From Psychroflexus longus (GTDB lineage Bacteria > Bacteroidota > Bacteroidia > Flavobacteriales > Flavobacteriaceae), in the NCBI RefSeq assembly GCF_020164595.1, contig NZ_JAIQZE010000002.1, positions 1 through 64,000 on the forward strand: a stretch of DNA of 64,000 bases. Reading direction: 5' to 3'. The notes beneath the pieces are model-generated. The model had not been told where the DNA came from, searched no databases, and saw only the letters and a program-made list of their open reading frames with translations. This document shows, one piece after another, positions 35,560 through 44,658 of this stretch; positions within the stretch are counted from its first letter, which is position 1, and each line of letters starts with the position of its first letter. A program made the translations under genes and the position numbers.

Positions 35560-36981
35560 TTAATCGTCCAATGATACATCATTAACTAGTATATTGAAAA
35601 GATCTGCTTTGGATTTGAGCAGTTTTTCAAATACTTTGATTTCTTTTAGCCTCGAGTCAATCAATTTTACTTCTCTGGAGTTGATTAAAAACACTGAGCT
35701 TTCTCCAAAACTAAATTTGCGCTCCTCTGCTTTTAAAAGAGTTGAGGTGTCTTCTACGATAGACTGAAATGTGTTAAGCTGAGTAATGTAAGAAAGGATT
35801 TCACTTCTTGAAGCCTGAATTTTATTTTGTAGTTGAAGGGCTTCAAAATCTAGATCCAGCTGAGCTTCGTTGACTTTAATTTTAGCAAGTTTCAGGTCTC
35901 CCCTTTCTTTTCTCAAAAAAAGCGGAAGCCTAAAGAAAATCCCAGCCTTATAGTCTTCGGTATTGAAGTTTTCAAACTCCCCTACACGCTCATTAATAAA
36001 ATTATACTCCAAGTCCAGTTGTGGCTTTAACATTTCTGCCTTTAAGCGCTGATTAACTTCCAGCTGGTCTATTTTGAAATCCAAAGCTCGAATCTTTGGG
36101 TGCTCCTCCAATACAAAATCTTCCAGCTGAAGCAGATTGGTACCCAGAACAGGATCCAAAGAATTTTCATCCAGGGCTTGAGGCACCACAAATGGTCCCA
36201 GTTCTAAAGGAATAAAATCTTCGAACCATAAAAAGTTAGACAAAGCCAGTCTGCTCTTGATCAACTTTAGGTTAGCCTGTTCCAGACTTAATTTTCTTTC
36301 CTGAACTGTTATTCCAGCTTCAAGAGTATCTATGGTTGGGATATCTCCGGCTAGGGCACTTTCCTTTATACCTTCAAAACGTACTTCTGCCCGGTCAACA
36401 AAATTATCAAATAATGACACTTCTCGGCTGGCCAGATACCAGTCCAGGTAGGCTAATACAGCTTCAGAAAGCAATTGATTAAGACGAATATCACGCTGAG
36501 CCTGGCTTAAATCCTGCATGATTTTAGCCTGTTTCAAATCGGCCATTCTTTCGTTGATAAATAAACCCTGCCCTACAGGAACAGAAACTCCTGCACTATA
36601 AAGACCGTCGTCAGGAACCACATTCTGAGGATTTAAAAACGAACCCTGATTTTGCTCATAACCCGCCTTTACTTCAATACCATACCAGGTTGGTATTTTG
36701 AAAGTCGAGTTCAGAATGTCGTAATACTCAGTTCCTTTAAACTCTTTATTTTTCCAATCTACAGTCACCTTAGGATCAAAAGCTCCTCGAGACTTCAGCA
36801 ATTTGGCCTGAGCTGTAGAAATTTCAAAATTGGCTAACTGAGCAATAGGGTGATACTCCTTGACGTAAGCTAGAAACTCATTTAAGCTAAAGACGTTTTG
36901 CTCTTCTGCTAGCTGCACATCTTGAGCTATTCCTGGCAAAGTCCACAAAACACTAAATACTAAGATGAAGTTGCGAATCAT
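35560..36981 (-). CDS. TolC-family outer-membrane channel protein
   Basis: 473 residues with a signal peptide (1-19, ending GIAQ). Long coiled-coil helices and repeated outer membrane factor units (about 30-250 and 270-470, e.g. AEVRFEGIKESALAGDIPTI) identify the family. It forms the trimeric exit duct for the periplasmic adaptor and inner-membrane transporter upstream; its start overlaps the adaptor's stop by 4 bases, so the three are one operon. Confidence 0.9.
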   Translation of the reverse strand: MIRNFILVFSVLWTLPGIAQDVQLAEEQNVFSLNEFLAYVKEYHPIAQLANFEISTAQAKLLKSRGAFDPKVTVDWKNKEFKGTEYYDILNSTFKIPTWYGIEVKAGYEQNQGSFLNPQNVVPDDGLYSAGVSVPVGQGLFINERMADLKQAKIMQDLSQAQRDIRLNQLLSEAVLAYLDWYLASREVSLFDNFVDRAEVRFEGIKESALAGDIPTIDTLEAGITVQERKLSLEQANLKLIKSRLALSNFLWFEDFIPLELGPFVVPQALDENSLDPVLGTNLLQLEDFVLEEHPKIRALDFKIDQLEVNQRLKAEMLKPQLDLEYNFINERVGEFENFNTEDYKAGIFFRLPLFLRKERGDLKLAKIKVNEAQLDLDFEALQLQNKIQASRSEILSYITQLNTFQSIVEDTSTLLKAEERKFSFGESSVFLINSREVKLIDSRLKEIKVFEKLLKSKADLFNILVNDVSLDD

Positions 36982-38348
36982 TTAGATGTATTTTGATTCT
37001 TATCTACACTTTTATTGGAATCCTGTGGCATATAATAGTCTGGAGGGAATCCATTGATCTTTCGCCATATTTCATACCACACAGGAACGTCGTTAAGCAA
37101 AGCCATAGTTCTGGCTCCAGAACCTGCTCTTACTACATCTGGCCATTCTTTTTCCTTAGGGTCTTCTTTAATCAAGACTCTGAATTTTCCTTTTTGTGGA
37201 TCCATGGTTCTTGAGACTGCTACAATTTCTCCGCCGTAGGTTCCATAAGACAGATTAGGCCATCCAGAGAAAAAAATTGCAGGCCAACCATCAAAAATAA
37301 TACGAATAGGTTCACCAGGATGTAAAAGAGGCAAATCAATAGGGTCTACAAAAGTCTCTACAGCAAGATCAATATCCAAAGGCATAATACTGACGATCTG
37401 GGTCCCTTCTTTAAAGGTCTCCCCAATTCCGCTCTGGAGAACTTTATTAACAAAGCCAGACTGTGGAGCTTTTATATAACGCATCCCCGATCGTACCGTA
37501 AAGTTAGTAAATTCGGTTTCTAACTTAGTACGTTGAGCTTCGGTATCGTACTGCCCAGAGAGAGCAGAAAATTTATCACTTTCTGCCTTGGATATTTTGT
37601 CTTGATAGCCAGCTTTTATACTTGATATTTCTATTTTAGCATTGATAACTTCATTTTTGCTGGATAGAAGCTTGTTTTTTTGCGAAATTATTTTAGCCTG
37701 ACTATTCTGCAACATTAAACGTTTAGCTTCAAGATCAGTCACCGCTTTAAGTCCCTCTTTTTCTAAACTTTCTGTTCGCTCAAACTGACGTTCAGCAATC
37801 AAAAGCTGAGTTTTTGCAGCCTCTACTTCAATACTATCGCTTTCTACTTTTAAGTTAGCCTGGATAAGTTTATTCTGTGCCTGTTCCAACTTTAATTTTC
37901 GCTCTTCTATCAAAGCTTCTATTTGAAAGTTTAAGGCCTTGACCTTTTCGACATAAGAGTCTAAAGAAAAATTCTTTGCTGTGATTTGGGATTGCGCTCT
38001 CTGAAGTAAATCCGGATCAAAGAATTTATCCTTTATTTCAGAGATATGAAGTATCGTATCTCCCTTCTCTACGATTTGTCCCTCTCTTACATACCACTTT
38101 ACTATTTGCCCGGAAATTGCAGACTCAATGGATTGAGGCCTTTGGTTTGGCTCTAAACTTGTCACGTATCCTCTTCCTTGAACAATTTGAGTCCAAGGCA
38201 AAAAAAGTATTGCCAAAAGAACCACCCCAAAGATCGTCATGATCTTATTAAAGGTAAGGAAGCGATCCTTATGAAAGGTAAATTCCATTGATTTATACTT
38301 GGATAAATCAACCTTTTCGTTCAGTTTAAGTTTTGATATATCAAGCAT
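36978..38348 (-). CDS. HlyD-family periplasmic adaptor
   Basis: 456 residues. One membrane helix (about 34-54) anchors the adaptor; SGQIVKWYVREGQIVEKGD is the first biotinyl-lipoyl half, followed by a long helical hairpin (about 120-270) and the second half (IKAPQSGFVNKVLQSGIG). It bridges an ABC protein and TolC-like channel. Its large size matches adaptors of type I secretion more than drug-efflux pumps. Encoded between the ABC gene (1-base gap) and the TolC-like gene. Confidence 0.9.
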   Translation of the reverse strand: MLDISKLKLNEKVDLSKYKSMEFTFHKDRFLTFNKIMTIFGVVLLAILFLPWTQIVQGRGYVTSLEPNQRPQSIESAISGQIVKWYVREGQIVEKGDTILHISEIKDKFFDPDLLQRAQSQITAKNFSLDSYVEKVKALNFQIEALIEERKLKLEQAQNKLIQANLKVESDSIEVEAAKTQLLIAERQFERTESLEKEGLKAVTDLEAKRLMLQNSQAKIISQKNKLLSSKNEVINAKIEISSIKAGYQDKISKAESDKFSALSGQYDTEAQRTKLETEFTNFTVRSGMRYIKAPQSGFVNKVLQSGIGETFKEGTQIVSIMPLDIDLAVETFVDPIDLPLLHPGEPIRIIFDGWPAIFFSGWPNLSYGTYGGEIVAVSRTMDPQKGKFRVLIKEDPKEKEWPDVVRAGSGARTMALLNDVPVWYEIWRKINGFPPDYYMPQDSNKSVDKNQNTSK

Positions 38349-38349
38349 A

Positions 38350-40011
38350 TTATTCTTTTATTGTCATTTCACCATTATCCATATAAAGGAAACGATTACA
38401 TTTCTCTTTCCAAATTTCTTTAGTACTTATGACTGCTAAAGCCCAAGGTCTATCTGGTTCTGTAAGAAAATCAATAATTGCTTTGGACTCTTCGTCTAGC
38501 AGATCCTCTGTGGGATCTTTTAGAACCAGCAACTTCGGCTTTGAGGCAACTGCTCTAGCAATCATTATTTTTTTATTAACCGTATAAGGGAGTTGTCTTC
38601 CTTCAGAATAAATAATTGTTTCCAAACCTTTATCCTGAGATTTGACATAATCGCTAAGCTGCAATTTTTTCACCAATAATTGCACATAATCCATAGATAT
38701 ATCTGGGTTATTGAGTGTTATATTTTCAAGTATGGTCCCTTCAAAAGTTCTATTGCTAGGAAAATAGTGACCTGCAAAATCTCTAAAATAAGTAAGATCA
38801 ACATTTTTCAAATTGAAATCATTTACAAAAATATTACCTTCTATGTTATCAATGAGCCCCACAAGAACCCTCAGAAGTGAAGACTTACCAGAACCAGGTG
38901 TACCTTTTACTAGTATTAAGTCTTCTAGGTTTATTTTGATATTTATATTTTTAAGTATCTTCTCTTTACCCAGGGTAAGGTTGATATCTTTATATTCGAA
39001 AATAAAATCTTGCGTTTTATCGAAAGGTTTATTACCTCCCTGGCGCTCTATCGAAATATCCGTGACCCTTCCAAGTTTCTCTATACCTGCAAGTAAACCG
39101 TAGAGATCTTCGAGGCCCTTAATCAATTTTTCTACAGAGTTTATCATCAAAACAATAATGATTTCTGCAGCTACAAATTGCCCTATATTCATCTGCTGGT
39201 TTATGACTAAAAGCCCCCCTACGATGAGGAGTGCAGCGGCTACAATCACTTTAAAAGCAATCATTTTAAAAAACTGAAACCTTAACACCCGGAAATGTTT
39301 TTCTCTGGCGTTCAAATACTTAAGGCTTGTCTCATCGTTTCTTTGTGAGGCATAAGAAAAACTTTCTGACACTTTAAATCCTTCAATACTTCTAGAAACT
39401 TCTTGGATCCAGTGCGCGGTTTTATACTTAAAACTTGACTCCATCAAGGATTCTTTTACACCTTCTTTCAGGGATAATTTAAAGATTAGGTAAAAAAGCA
39501 AAATCAATAAAAACCCAAAAAAGACAAAAAATGGATGATAGAGAGAAAGCAAAATCAATCCAAAAAAGATTTGAATAAAGGCACTGGAAAATTCAATAAG
39601 CAATTTTGGCAATGATTTTTGAATGGTCATCACATCAAAAAAACGATTGGCTAATTCTGGAGGATATTCATTTTGTAAGGCAGAGTATTCCATTTTTGGA
39701 AACCTGTAAATAAGCTCAAAAGAAGATCTTGCAAAAATTCTCTGTTGTAAATCTTCACCGATTCTTAGCTGCATGTACCTTAGCACTCCGGCAAAAGCAA
39801 CACTGAATAACACAACGCCTGTAAGGAGAATAACCGAGGCATTAAAGCTTCCACCCACAATTATATTTACAATTGCCTGTATACCAAGTGGCAAACCAAG
39901 CTCTACAAGACCAGCAAAAACGGCATAAAATAAGATTTTAAAAACGGACTTTCTTTCAAGACTTAAGAGTCTCCCTAGCCTAATCCATGGGGTTTTAGTA
40001 TCTGTGGCCAT
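38350..40011 (-). CDS. ABC exporter half-transporter with degenerate ATPase domain
   Basis: 553 residues: a six-helix exporter membrane domain (about 20-300) and a nucleotide-binding domain (about 335-553). Walker A is intact (KGTPGSGKSSL). The other motifs are altered: the signature position reads LPYTV instead of LSGGQ, the Walker B/catalytic pair reads VLKDP instead of LDE, the Q-loop lacks its glutamine (HYFPSNRTFEGTI), and the switch histidine is replaced (VISTKEI). It may bind but hydrolyse ATP poorly. No C39 peptidase domain is present. Operon with HlyD and TolC-like genes; TetR gene 3 bases upstream. Confidence 0.88.
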   Translation of the reverse strand: MATDTKTPWIRLGRLLSLERKSVFKILFYAVFAGLVELGLPLGIQAIVNIIVGGSFNASVILLTGVVLFSVAFAGVLRYMQLRIGEDLQQRIFARSSFELIYRFPKMEYSALQNEYPPELANRFFDVMTIQKSLPKLLIEFSSAFIQIFFGLILLSLYHPFFVFFGFLLILLFYLIFKLSLKEGVKESLMESSFKYKTAHWIQEVSRSIEGFKVSESFSYASQRNDETSLKYLNAREKHFRVLRFQFFKMIAFKVIVAAALLIVGGLLVINQQMNIGQFVAAEIIIVLMINSVEKLIKGLEDLYGLLAGIEKLGRVTDISIERQGGNKPFDKTQDFIFEYKDINLTLGKEKILKNINIKINLEDLILVKGTPGSGKSSLLRVLVGLIDNIEGNIFVNDFNLKNVDLTYFRDFAGHYFPSNRTFEGTILENITLNNPDISMDYVQLLVKKLQLSDYVKSQDKGLETIIYSEGRQLPYTVNKKIMIARAVASKPKLLVLKDPTEDLLDEESKAIIDFLTEPDRPWALAVISTKEIWKEKCNRFLYMDNGEMTIKE

Positions 40012-40014
40012 ATA

Positions 40015-40689
40015 TTAAGACATTAATGTTTTGGTCAGTAAATCTTTATAAAATAAATATAGATTATCTTTTGAATGGCAATCGGTTAAGTTATGAAAAT
40101 GTTCTGATAAGAAGTACTGATTTAGCGAACCTTCTATAATGACGGAAGCCAAACTTTTACTAAAGGAATAATCTGAATTGACCTCGACGATCATCTCAGA
40201 CAATCGAGAAACTAATCTTTTGTAAATGCTGAAACAGCCAGCTTCATTTTCTTCATCCACCAGTTTGTGGTGATAAGCCTTTACGAATTCTGAATTGAGA
40301 ATGTGTCTCAACTTTTGTCCTTCAATTTCAAAAGAAGTGCATTTTGTTTGCGGTGTACTAAACAAAGTTTCTACAGCTTTTAATAATTTTTCTAAGCTGC
40401 CAGACATATTATTTGTCTGTACTACCATCTGAAATTCCATAATTCCCCAATAAAGGGACGAAATGTATAAAAGAAGGCGATGTTTATTTTCAAAGTACCT
40501 GTAAATCGAGCTTTCAGTAGAACCAATTACCCTTGCTAATTTTTTGAAATTGAACTCTTCAATTCCATTAGCATCAATGAGATCGATGCTCGATTTTACA
40601 ATATTGATACCCAATTGAGAACTCTCAGGATCCTTAAGATATAGAGAAGAATTAATATCAACTCTAAGATTGGATAGTATGTTATGCAT
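40015..40689 (-). CDS. TetR/AcrR-family regulator of the exporter operon
   Basis: 224 residues. The N-terminal DNA-binding domain (about 27-75) has the helix-turn-helix FKKLARVIGSTESSIYRYFE followed by NKHRLLLYI. The C-terminal ligand domain is unrecognised. It lies 3 bases ahead of the ABC gene in the same direction and is the first gene of the operon. A perfect inverted repeat upstream of its start suggests autoregulation. The ligand is unknown. Confidence 0.88.
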   Translation of the reverse strand: MHNILSNLRVDINSSLYLKDPESSQLGINIVKSSIDLIDANGIEEFNFKKLARVIGSTESSIYRYFENKHRLLLYISSLYWGIMEFQMVVQTNNMSGSLEKLLKAVETLFSTPQTKCTSFEIEGQKLRHILNSEFVKAYHHKLVDEENEAGCFSIYKRLVSRLSEMIVEVNSDYSFSKSLASVIIEGSLNQYFLSEHFHNLTDCHSKDNLYLFYKDLLTKTLMS

Positions 40690-40715
40690 AAATCAAAATT
40701 AAAATCGCAAATATA

Positions 40716-40728
40716 ATAGTAATACTAT
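40716..40728. promoter_or_regulatory. Candidate operator of the TetR-type regulator
   Basis: ATAGTA-A-TACTAT, a perfect inverted repeat, 26 bases upstream of the regulator start, in the gap shared with the divergent DUF3667 gene. Confidence 0.5.
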
Positions 40729-40810
40729 CATTTAATACTCACTCAAAATATTAAATATTTCTTTATAATATTTAACTAAATGTTAATTTTGTTAAAGAAT
40801 TTAATTCAAA

Positions 40811-41767
40811 ATAAAAATCAGATTAAAATTAAAATCAAGGCCTAAACGCTTTCTGCACAGGACTGAAAAATGCTTAAACTGTGAGAAAAATCTGGATATT
40901 TCCGATCGGTTTTGCTCTTACTGCGGTCAAAAAAACTCTTCTAAGGCTTTAAACCTTAAAGAGCTTTTGATGGAATTCTTCTCGGGAGTGATTTCTTACG
41001 ATTCACGATTTAGAAAAACCATCAGTGCATTGATTTTTAGACCTGGTAAATTAAGCAGAGAATATATCATTGGAAAGCGCGTTGGCTACGTCAATCCCTT
41101 TAGATTCTTTATAAGCACAGCTATCGTTTTCTTTCTTGTTGTAAGCTGGATCAACAAGGAAGAATTAAGTGATTATAAGACTATTTCGAAAGAAGATAGT
41201 TCAGACCTAAGTGAAAGTTTTAATTATGTATTTGATTTTGATGATGAAACTCCTGCGTCTAAGATTCAAAGTTATCTAGAAGAAAATCCAAAGTCTTCTT
41301 ATGCAAAAACCATAGAAGCAACTGGAGAAGAAGATAATCTTACTAATAGATTGAAATTTGATTTTCTTAAAGGTTACTCGAGGTTACAAGATAATCCGAA
41401 AGCATATTTGAATTTTCTTCTGCCAAAATTTCCTTTTTTTCTATTCTTTTTTGTTCCGATTTTTACACTATTCAGCATTTTGTTCTATATCAGAAGAAAA
41501 ATTCCTTATACGCATCACCTCATTTTCAATTACAACCAACAGACTGTTTTTTTGATATTACTTCTTCTGTACACTGTAATAAATTTTGTAGATCTATGGA
41601 TATGGGTATTAATTTATATGTTCTACTTATATAAGTCAATGAGAAAATTTTATGCTCAAAACAGATTCAAAACCATTGTAAAAGAATTCATAATGATTAA
41701 TTGTTATTTTTTTAGCATTCTGCTGGTGCTGATGAGTTTTTCAATTTTGAGTATTTTGTTTTATTAA
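40811..41767 (+). CDS. DUF3667 zinc-ribbon membrane protein with non-standard start
   Basis: The frame is open from 40805 (stop at 40802) and coding signal extends well ahead of TTG 40967/ATG 40970. Codons 40871-40927 give CLNCEKNLDISDRFCSYCG, a CxxC...CxxC zinc ribbon typical of DUF3667, preceded by a basic stretch (RLKLKSRPKRFLHRTEK). No ATG, GTG or TTG exists in that part; ATA 40811, ATC 40817 or CTG 40853 are the candidates. Downstream lies GKRVGYVNPFRFFISTAIVF and four or five helices. Function of the family is unknown. Divergent from the TetR gene. Confidence 0.65.
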   Translation: MKIRLKLKSRPKRFLHRTEKCLNCEKNLDISDRFCSYCGQKNSSKALNLKELLMEFFSGVISYDSRFRKTISALIFRPGKLSREYIIGKRVGYVNPFRFFISTAIVFFLVVSWINKEELSDYKTISKEDSSDLSESFNYVFDFDDETPASKIQSYLEENPKSSYAKTIEATGEEDNLTNRLKFDFLKGYSRLQDNPKAYLNFLLPKFPFFLFFFVPIFTLFSILFYIRRKIPYTHHLIFNYNQQTVFLILLLLYTVINFVDLWIWVLIYMFYLYKSMRKFYAQNRFKTIVKEFIMINCYFFSILLVLMSFSILSILFY

Positions 41768-41778
41768 AGCTTAAATAA

Positions 41779-42399
41779 TTATTTTGAAGCTAGTTGAGAA
41801 ACCATAAAAGAGACTTCTCTTCCAATTTCCATAGCACGTTCCAGGTATTTTTTATCCTGTAATTGAGTAGTATCAAACAGTTTTGGATCTTCATAAGGTG
41901 AAGCAAATCTGGATAAAGCTCCAGGGATAAACGGGCAATTTTCGTCGGCATGCGAACAGGTCATGATGGCTAAAAAATCTTGGTCTGGATTTTCAGGATT
42001 ATCAAAGACTTTAGAAAAACAAGTTGTAGACCTTTGCTTTCCAAACTTTACATTATACCTGGGATTCGCTTCAGTTGTCGTTGTCCTTACCTCAAATCCC
42101 ATGGTTTTCAATGCAGTTACCGAATTGGGATGTAGTGCAGTCACTTCGGTCCCACCAGAAAAGGCTTCAATCACAGACGACATTCCGTAAAATTCTGCAG
42201 CAACATTCGCCCAAATCTGCCCAAAATGACTTCTTCTAGAATTGTGCGTACAGATGTAAATCAGTTGAGCTTTGCCTGTATTTTCAATTTGAGAATCTAT
42301 TGCAGAGGCAATCTTTTCTAGTATTTGTTTTCTCTCTGCTGAAATTGAATCGCGTTCAGTTTCAAGTTTTCTACAAAGTTTTTCAATTCTAGGAAACAT
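41779..42399 (-). CDS. Arsenate reductase/low-molecular-weight phosphatase-type protein
   Basis: 206 residues from ATG 42399 (starting MFPRIEKLC). The open frame continues to ATG 42447, overlapping the acr3 stop, but homologues I know begin at the shorter start. The phosphatase loop YICTHNSRRSHFGQ is complete (CX5R; Cys50 in this numbering). Two further cysteines (MTCSHADENC) may relay electrons during arsenate reduction. It follows acr3, so it probably reduces arsenate for export as arsenite. Confidence 0.85.
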   Translation of the reverse strand: MFPRIEKLCRKLETERDSISAERKQILEKIASAIDSQIENTGKAQLIYICTHNSRRSHFGQIWANVAAEFYGMSSVIEAFSGGTEVTALHPNSVTALKTMGFEVRTTTTEANPRYNVKFGKQRSTTCFSKVFDNPENPDQDFLAIMTCSHADENCPFIPGALSRFASPYEDPKLFDTTQLQDKKYLERAMEIGREVSFMVSQLASK

Positions 42400-42434
42400 A
42401 AATGATGGTGTTTGGTGAAGAATAAAATTAAAGC

Positions 42435-43445
42435 TTAGTACCTCCATTTATTCGCAATAGCGACTAAAGATAACATGATAGGGACTTCTATAAGAATCCC
42501 AACCACAGTCGCCAAGGAAGCGCCAGAGTTAAGACCAAATAATGAAATTGCCACGGCAACCGCCAATTCAAAAAAATTGCTCGCTCCAATCATAGCCGAT
42601 GGTGCGCAAACATTATGTTTCAGTTTGAGATATCTGCCCAAAAACCAAGTGATGAAAAAGATAAAATAAGTCTGAATGGCAAGCGGAACGGCAATCAGTA
42701 AAATATCAAACGGGTTGTCCAGAATTCTTTGTCCTTGAAAAGCAAAAAGTAGAACCAAAGTGGTAATTAAGGCAATCATGGAAACGGGTTTCAATTTTGC
42801 CAGAAAAACAGAATTGAACCATTTTAAACCGTGTTTTTTGATTAAATACTTATTGGAAATATAACCCGCTACTAAAGGAATCACGACAAAAATAAGTACC
42901 GAATAAATCAAAGTATCGTAAGGAATCTCAATATCGGTAACGCCTAGAAGCAATCTTACTATCGGAATAAACAACACAAGCAATATCAAATCATTCAAAG
43001 ACACCTGAACCAGTGTGTAATTTGCATCGCCTTTGGTCAGATAGGACCATACAAATACCATTGCCGTACAAGGGGCTGCTCCAAGAATTATTGCGCCAGC
43101 AATATATTGCTGAGCGTCCTCAGGATTGAGGTAGGCACTAAAAATCTGGTCTAGAAATAACCATGCAAAAAAGGCCATAGAAAATGGTTTGACAAGCCAG
43201 TTGATGACCAACGTCAATCCAATTCCTTTACTGTTTTTGGTGACATTTTTAAGCGATGAAAAATCGATTTGAACCATCATTGGGTAAATCATCATCCACA
43301 CCAAGATGGCGACTGGAAGATTGACTTTGGCGACTTCCAACTCGCTTAAAAATTCTATGGAATCTCCTGCAAATGTTCCTATTCCTATACCTGCTATGAT
43401 GGCTAAAGCCACCCACAGAGTCAAATATCTTTCAAACTTTCCCAT
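42435..43445 (-). CDS. acr3: Acr3-type arsenite efflux permease
   Basis: 336 residues with ten membrane helices. The conserved cysteine of Acr3 is in [15 protein letters not shown] (Cys126), and the helix [17 protein letters not shown] carries the conserved glutamate. It exports arsenite (and sometimes antimonite) from the cytoplasm using the proton gradient. It lies between DUF6428 and the arsenate reductase-type gene in the ars operon. Confidence 0.93.
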   Translation of the reverse strand: MGKFERYLTLWVALAIIAGIGIGTFAGDSIEFLSELEVAKVNLPVAILVWMMIYPMMVQIDFSSLKNVTKNSKGIGLTLVINWLVKPFSMAFFAWLFLDQIFSAYLNPEDAQQYIAGAIILGAAPCTAMVFVWSYLTKGDANYTLVQVSLNDLILLVLFIPIVRLLLGVTDIEIPYDTLIYSVLIFVVIPLVAGYISNKYLIKKHGLKWFNSVFLAKLKPVSMIALITTLVLLFAFQGQRILDNPFDILLIAVPLAIQTYFIFFITWFLGRYLKLKHNVCAPSAMIGASNFFELAVAVAISLFGLNSGASLATVVGILIEVPIMLSLVAIANKWRY

Positions 43446-43475
43446 TGGTATTTATCTTCGTTTTTAAGAAAAAAA

Positions 43476-43928
43476 TTAACAACATCCAGACTCTGGTGTA
43501 CAACAAGAACTTTGCTCTGCAGCTTGTGGTTCAGGAATACCACACTGGTCCTTGGCAAGACAATCTGTGAGTGTTGAAATCAATTGAAATTTACCATCTG
43601 TAAAATCTAAGTGGTATTTACCAATAGTGTCTCCTTGATATTCCACTTCAACTTCCAATCTGTCATCTATAAAAAGTTTCTTTTCAGAAAGTTGGATAAT
43701 GTTTTTTAGCTTTCTGGGCTGTAACCTGTGGTCAACATCATCTGCATTCCAAAGCTGAAAATTCACCACTTTTTCATGTCTCAGCGTTCCTCCACAATCG
43801 ATGAAGTCTTTAGAAACCTGACCAACTTCTGTCACATGAAAATGAGAAGGAACAGTCGTTCCATCGGGCAATTGAAATTGCAATGTGTCTAGAGTAGCTA
43901 AGTGTTCTTTTACTTGTTTGAGTGTCAT
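43476..43928 (-). CDS. DUF6428 protein of arsenic operons
   Basis: 150 residues, cytoplasmic. A conserved core (PSHFHVTEVGQVSKDFIDCG, then QLWNADDVDHRL) is followed by a variable tail ending SSCCTPESGCC. The double cysteine pairs suggest metalloid binding. This family is regularly found in Bacteroidota ars operons; its function is not established. 30 bases upstream of acr3. Confidence 0.82.
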   Translation of the reverse strand: MTLKQVKEHLATLDTLQFQLPDGTTVPSHFHVTEVGQVSKDFIDCGGTLRHEKVVNFQLWNADDVDHRLQPRKLKNIIQLSEKKLFIDDRLEVEVEYQGDTIGKYHLDFTDGKFQLISTLTDCLAKDQCGIPEPQAAEQSSCCTPESGCC

Positions 43929-43954
43929 TTTATTTTGAGTTTATAGTTGTTATT

Positions 43955-44175
43955 ATTTTTTGAGTTCTTGCAAAGTGTGCTAAGTTTTTTACTGAGTCCG
44001 TTAAGGCCTATTTAATTGATTGATAATTTAATAAGCCCATGCTTGTTATTTAGTGTGCTTTTCCTTGGCGTTCTTCGCGATTTCTTTTCATGCTTTGCGT
44101 GAAAATTTCAAAAGTGATTATACATTGTTTTGGTTCTCGCAAAGTTCGCTAAGCTTTACGCTAAGAACGCTAAGT
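43955..44175. repeat. Related direct repeats on the downstream flank of the GxxExxY gene
   Basis: TTCTTGCAAAGTGTGCTAAG (around 43962) and TTCTCGCAAAGTTCGCTAAG (around 44133) are related; CTTGGCGTTCTTCGCGATTT (from 44064) recurs as CTTGGCGTTCTTCGCAATTT on the other side of the gene (from 44594). Order along the plus strand: R1, R2, R1', gene, R2'. Confidence 0.6.
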
Positions 44176-44178
44176 CGT

Positions 44179-44556
44179 TTATAATTGATTAACAACTCGA
44201 TGAATCCCTTCTTTTAGTAATTTAGTATTGAAATTTATCAATAGTCCTAATTTTTTATCAGATAACTTTAGGTAAGTTAGCAGTTGAGCAAAATGAACAG
44301 GTGCTAAGTTTTCTAAAGATTTAATTTCTAAAATTAATTTGTTCTCGACGACCAAATCAAGCCTGTAACCAACGTCCATCTTAACCTCTTTATAAACAAA
44401 TGGCATAGGTACTTGATGCTGTATATTTAAACCTAATTTTTCTAAATCATATTTTAAAGCCGCTTCATATGTAGACTCTAATAAGCCAGGCCCTAGATTT
44501 TTATGTAATTCTAAAGCAACGCCTATAACCTTAAAAGAAAGTTCATTCTCAGTCAT
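44179..44556 (-). CDS. GxxExxY protein
   Basis: 125 residues. The namesake motif is GPGLLESTYEAAL, followed by the core VPMPFVYKEVKMDVGYRLDL, LILEIKSLENL and HFAQLLTYLKL. The fold resembles PD-(D/E)XK nucleases (a D...EIK pattern is visible), but function is unproven. It separates arsR from the rest of the ars operon and is flanked by imperfect direct repeats, so it looks like a later insertion. Confidence 0.88.
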   Translation of the reverse strand: MTENELSFKVIGVALELHKNLGPGLLESTYEAALKYDLEKLGLNIQHQVPMPFVYKEVKMDVGYRLDLVVENKLILEIKSLENLAPVHFAQLLTYLKLSDKKLGLLINFNTKLLKEGIHRVVNQL

Positions 44557-44590
44557 TTTATATAGTTTTAATTTTTACAATAAAGAGGTT

Positions 44591-44638
44591 TCCCTTGGCG
44601 TTCTTCGCAATTTCTTTTCGATCTTTGAGTGAAATTTT
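44591..44638. repeat. Direct repeat copy R2' upstream of the GxxExxY gene
   Basis: About 48 bases, roughly 80-85% identical by eye to 44061-44109 on the other flank of the gene. Confidence 0.6.
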
Positions 44639-44658
44639 AGGAGTAATGATTTAAAATA

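Noticed and set aside
42400-42447. 16-codon extension of the arsenate reductase-type gene overlapping the acr3 stop
   Set aside because: Homologues known to me begin at MFPxIE; the added residues resemble translated spacer.
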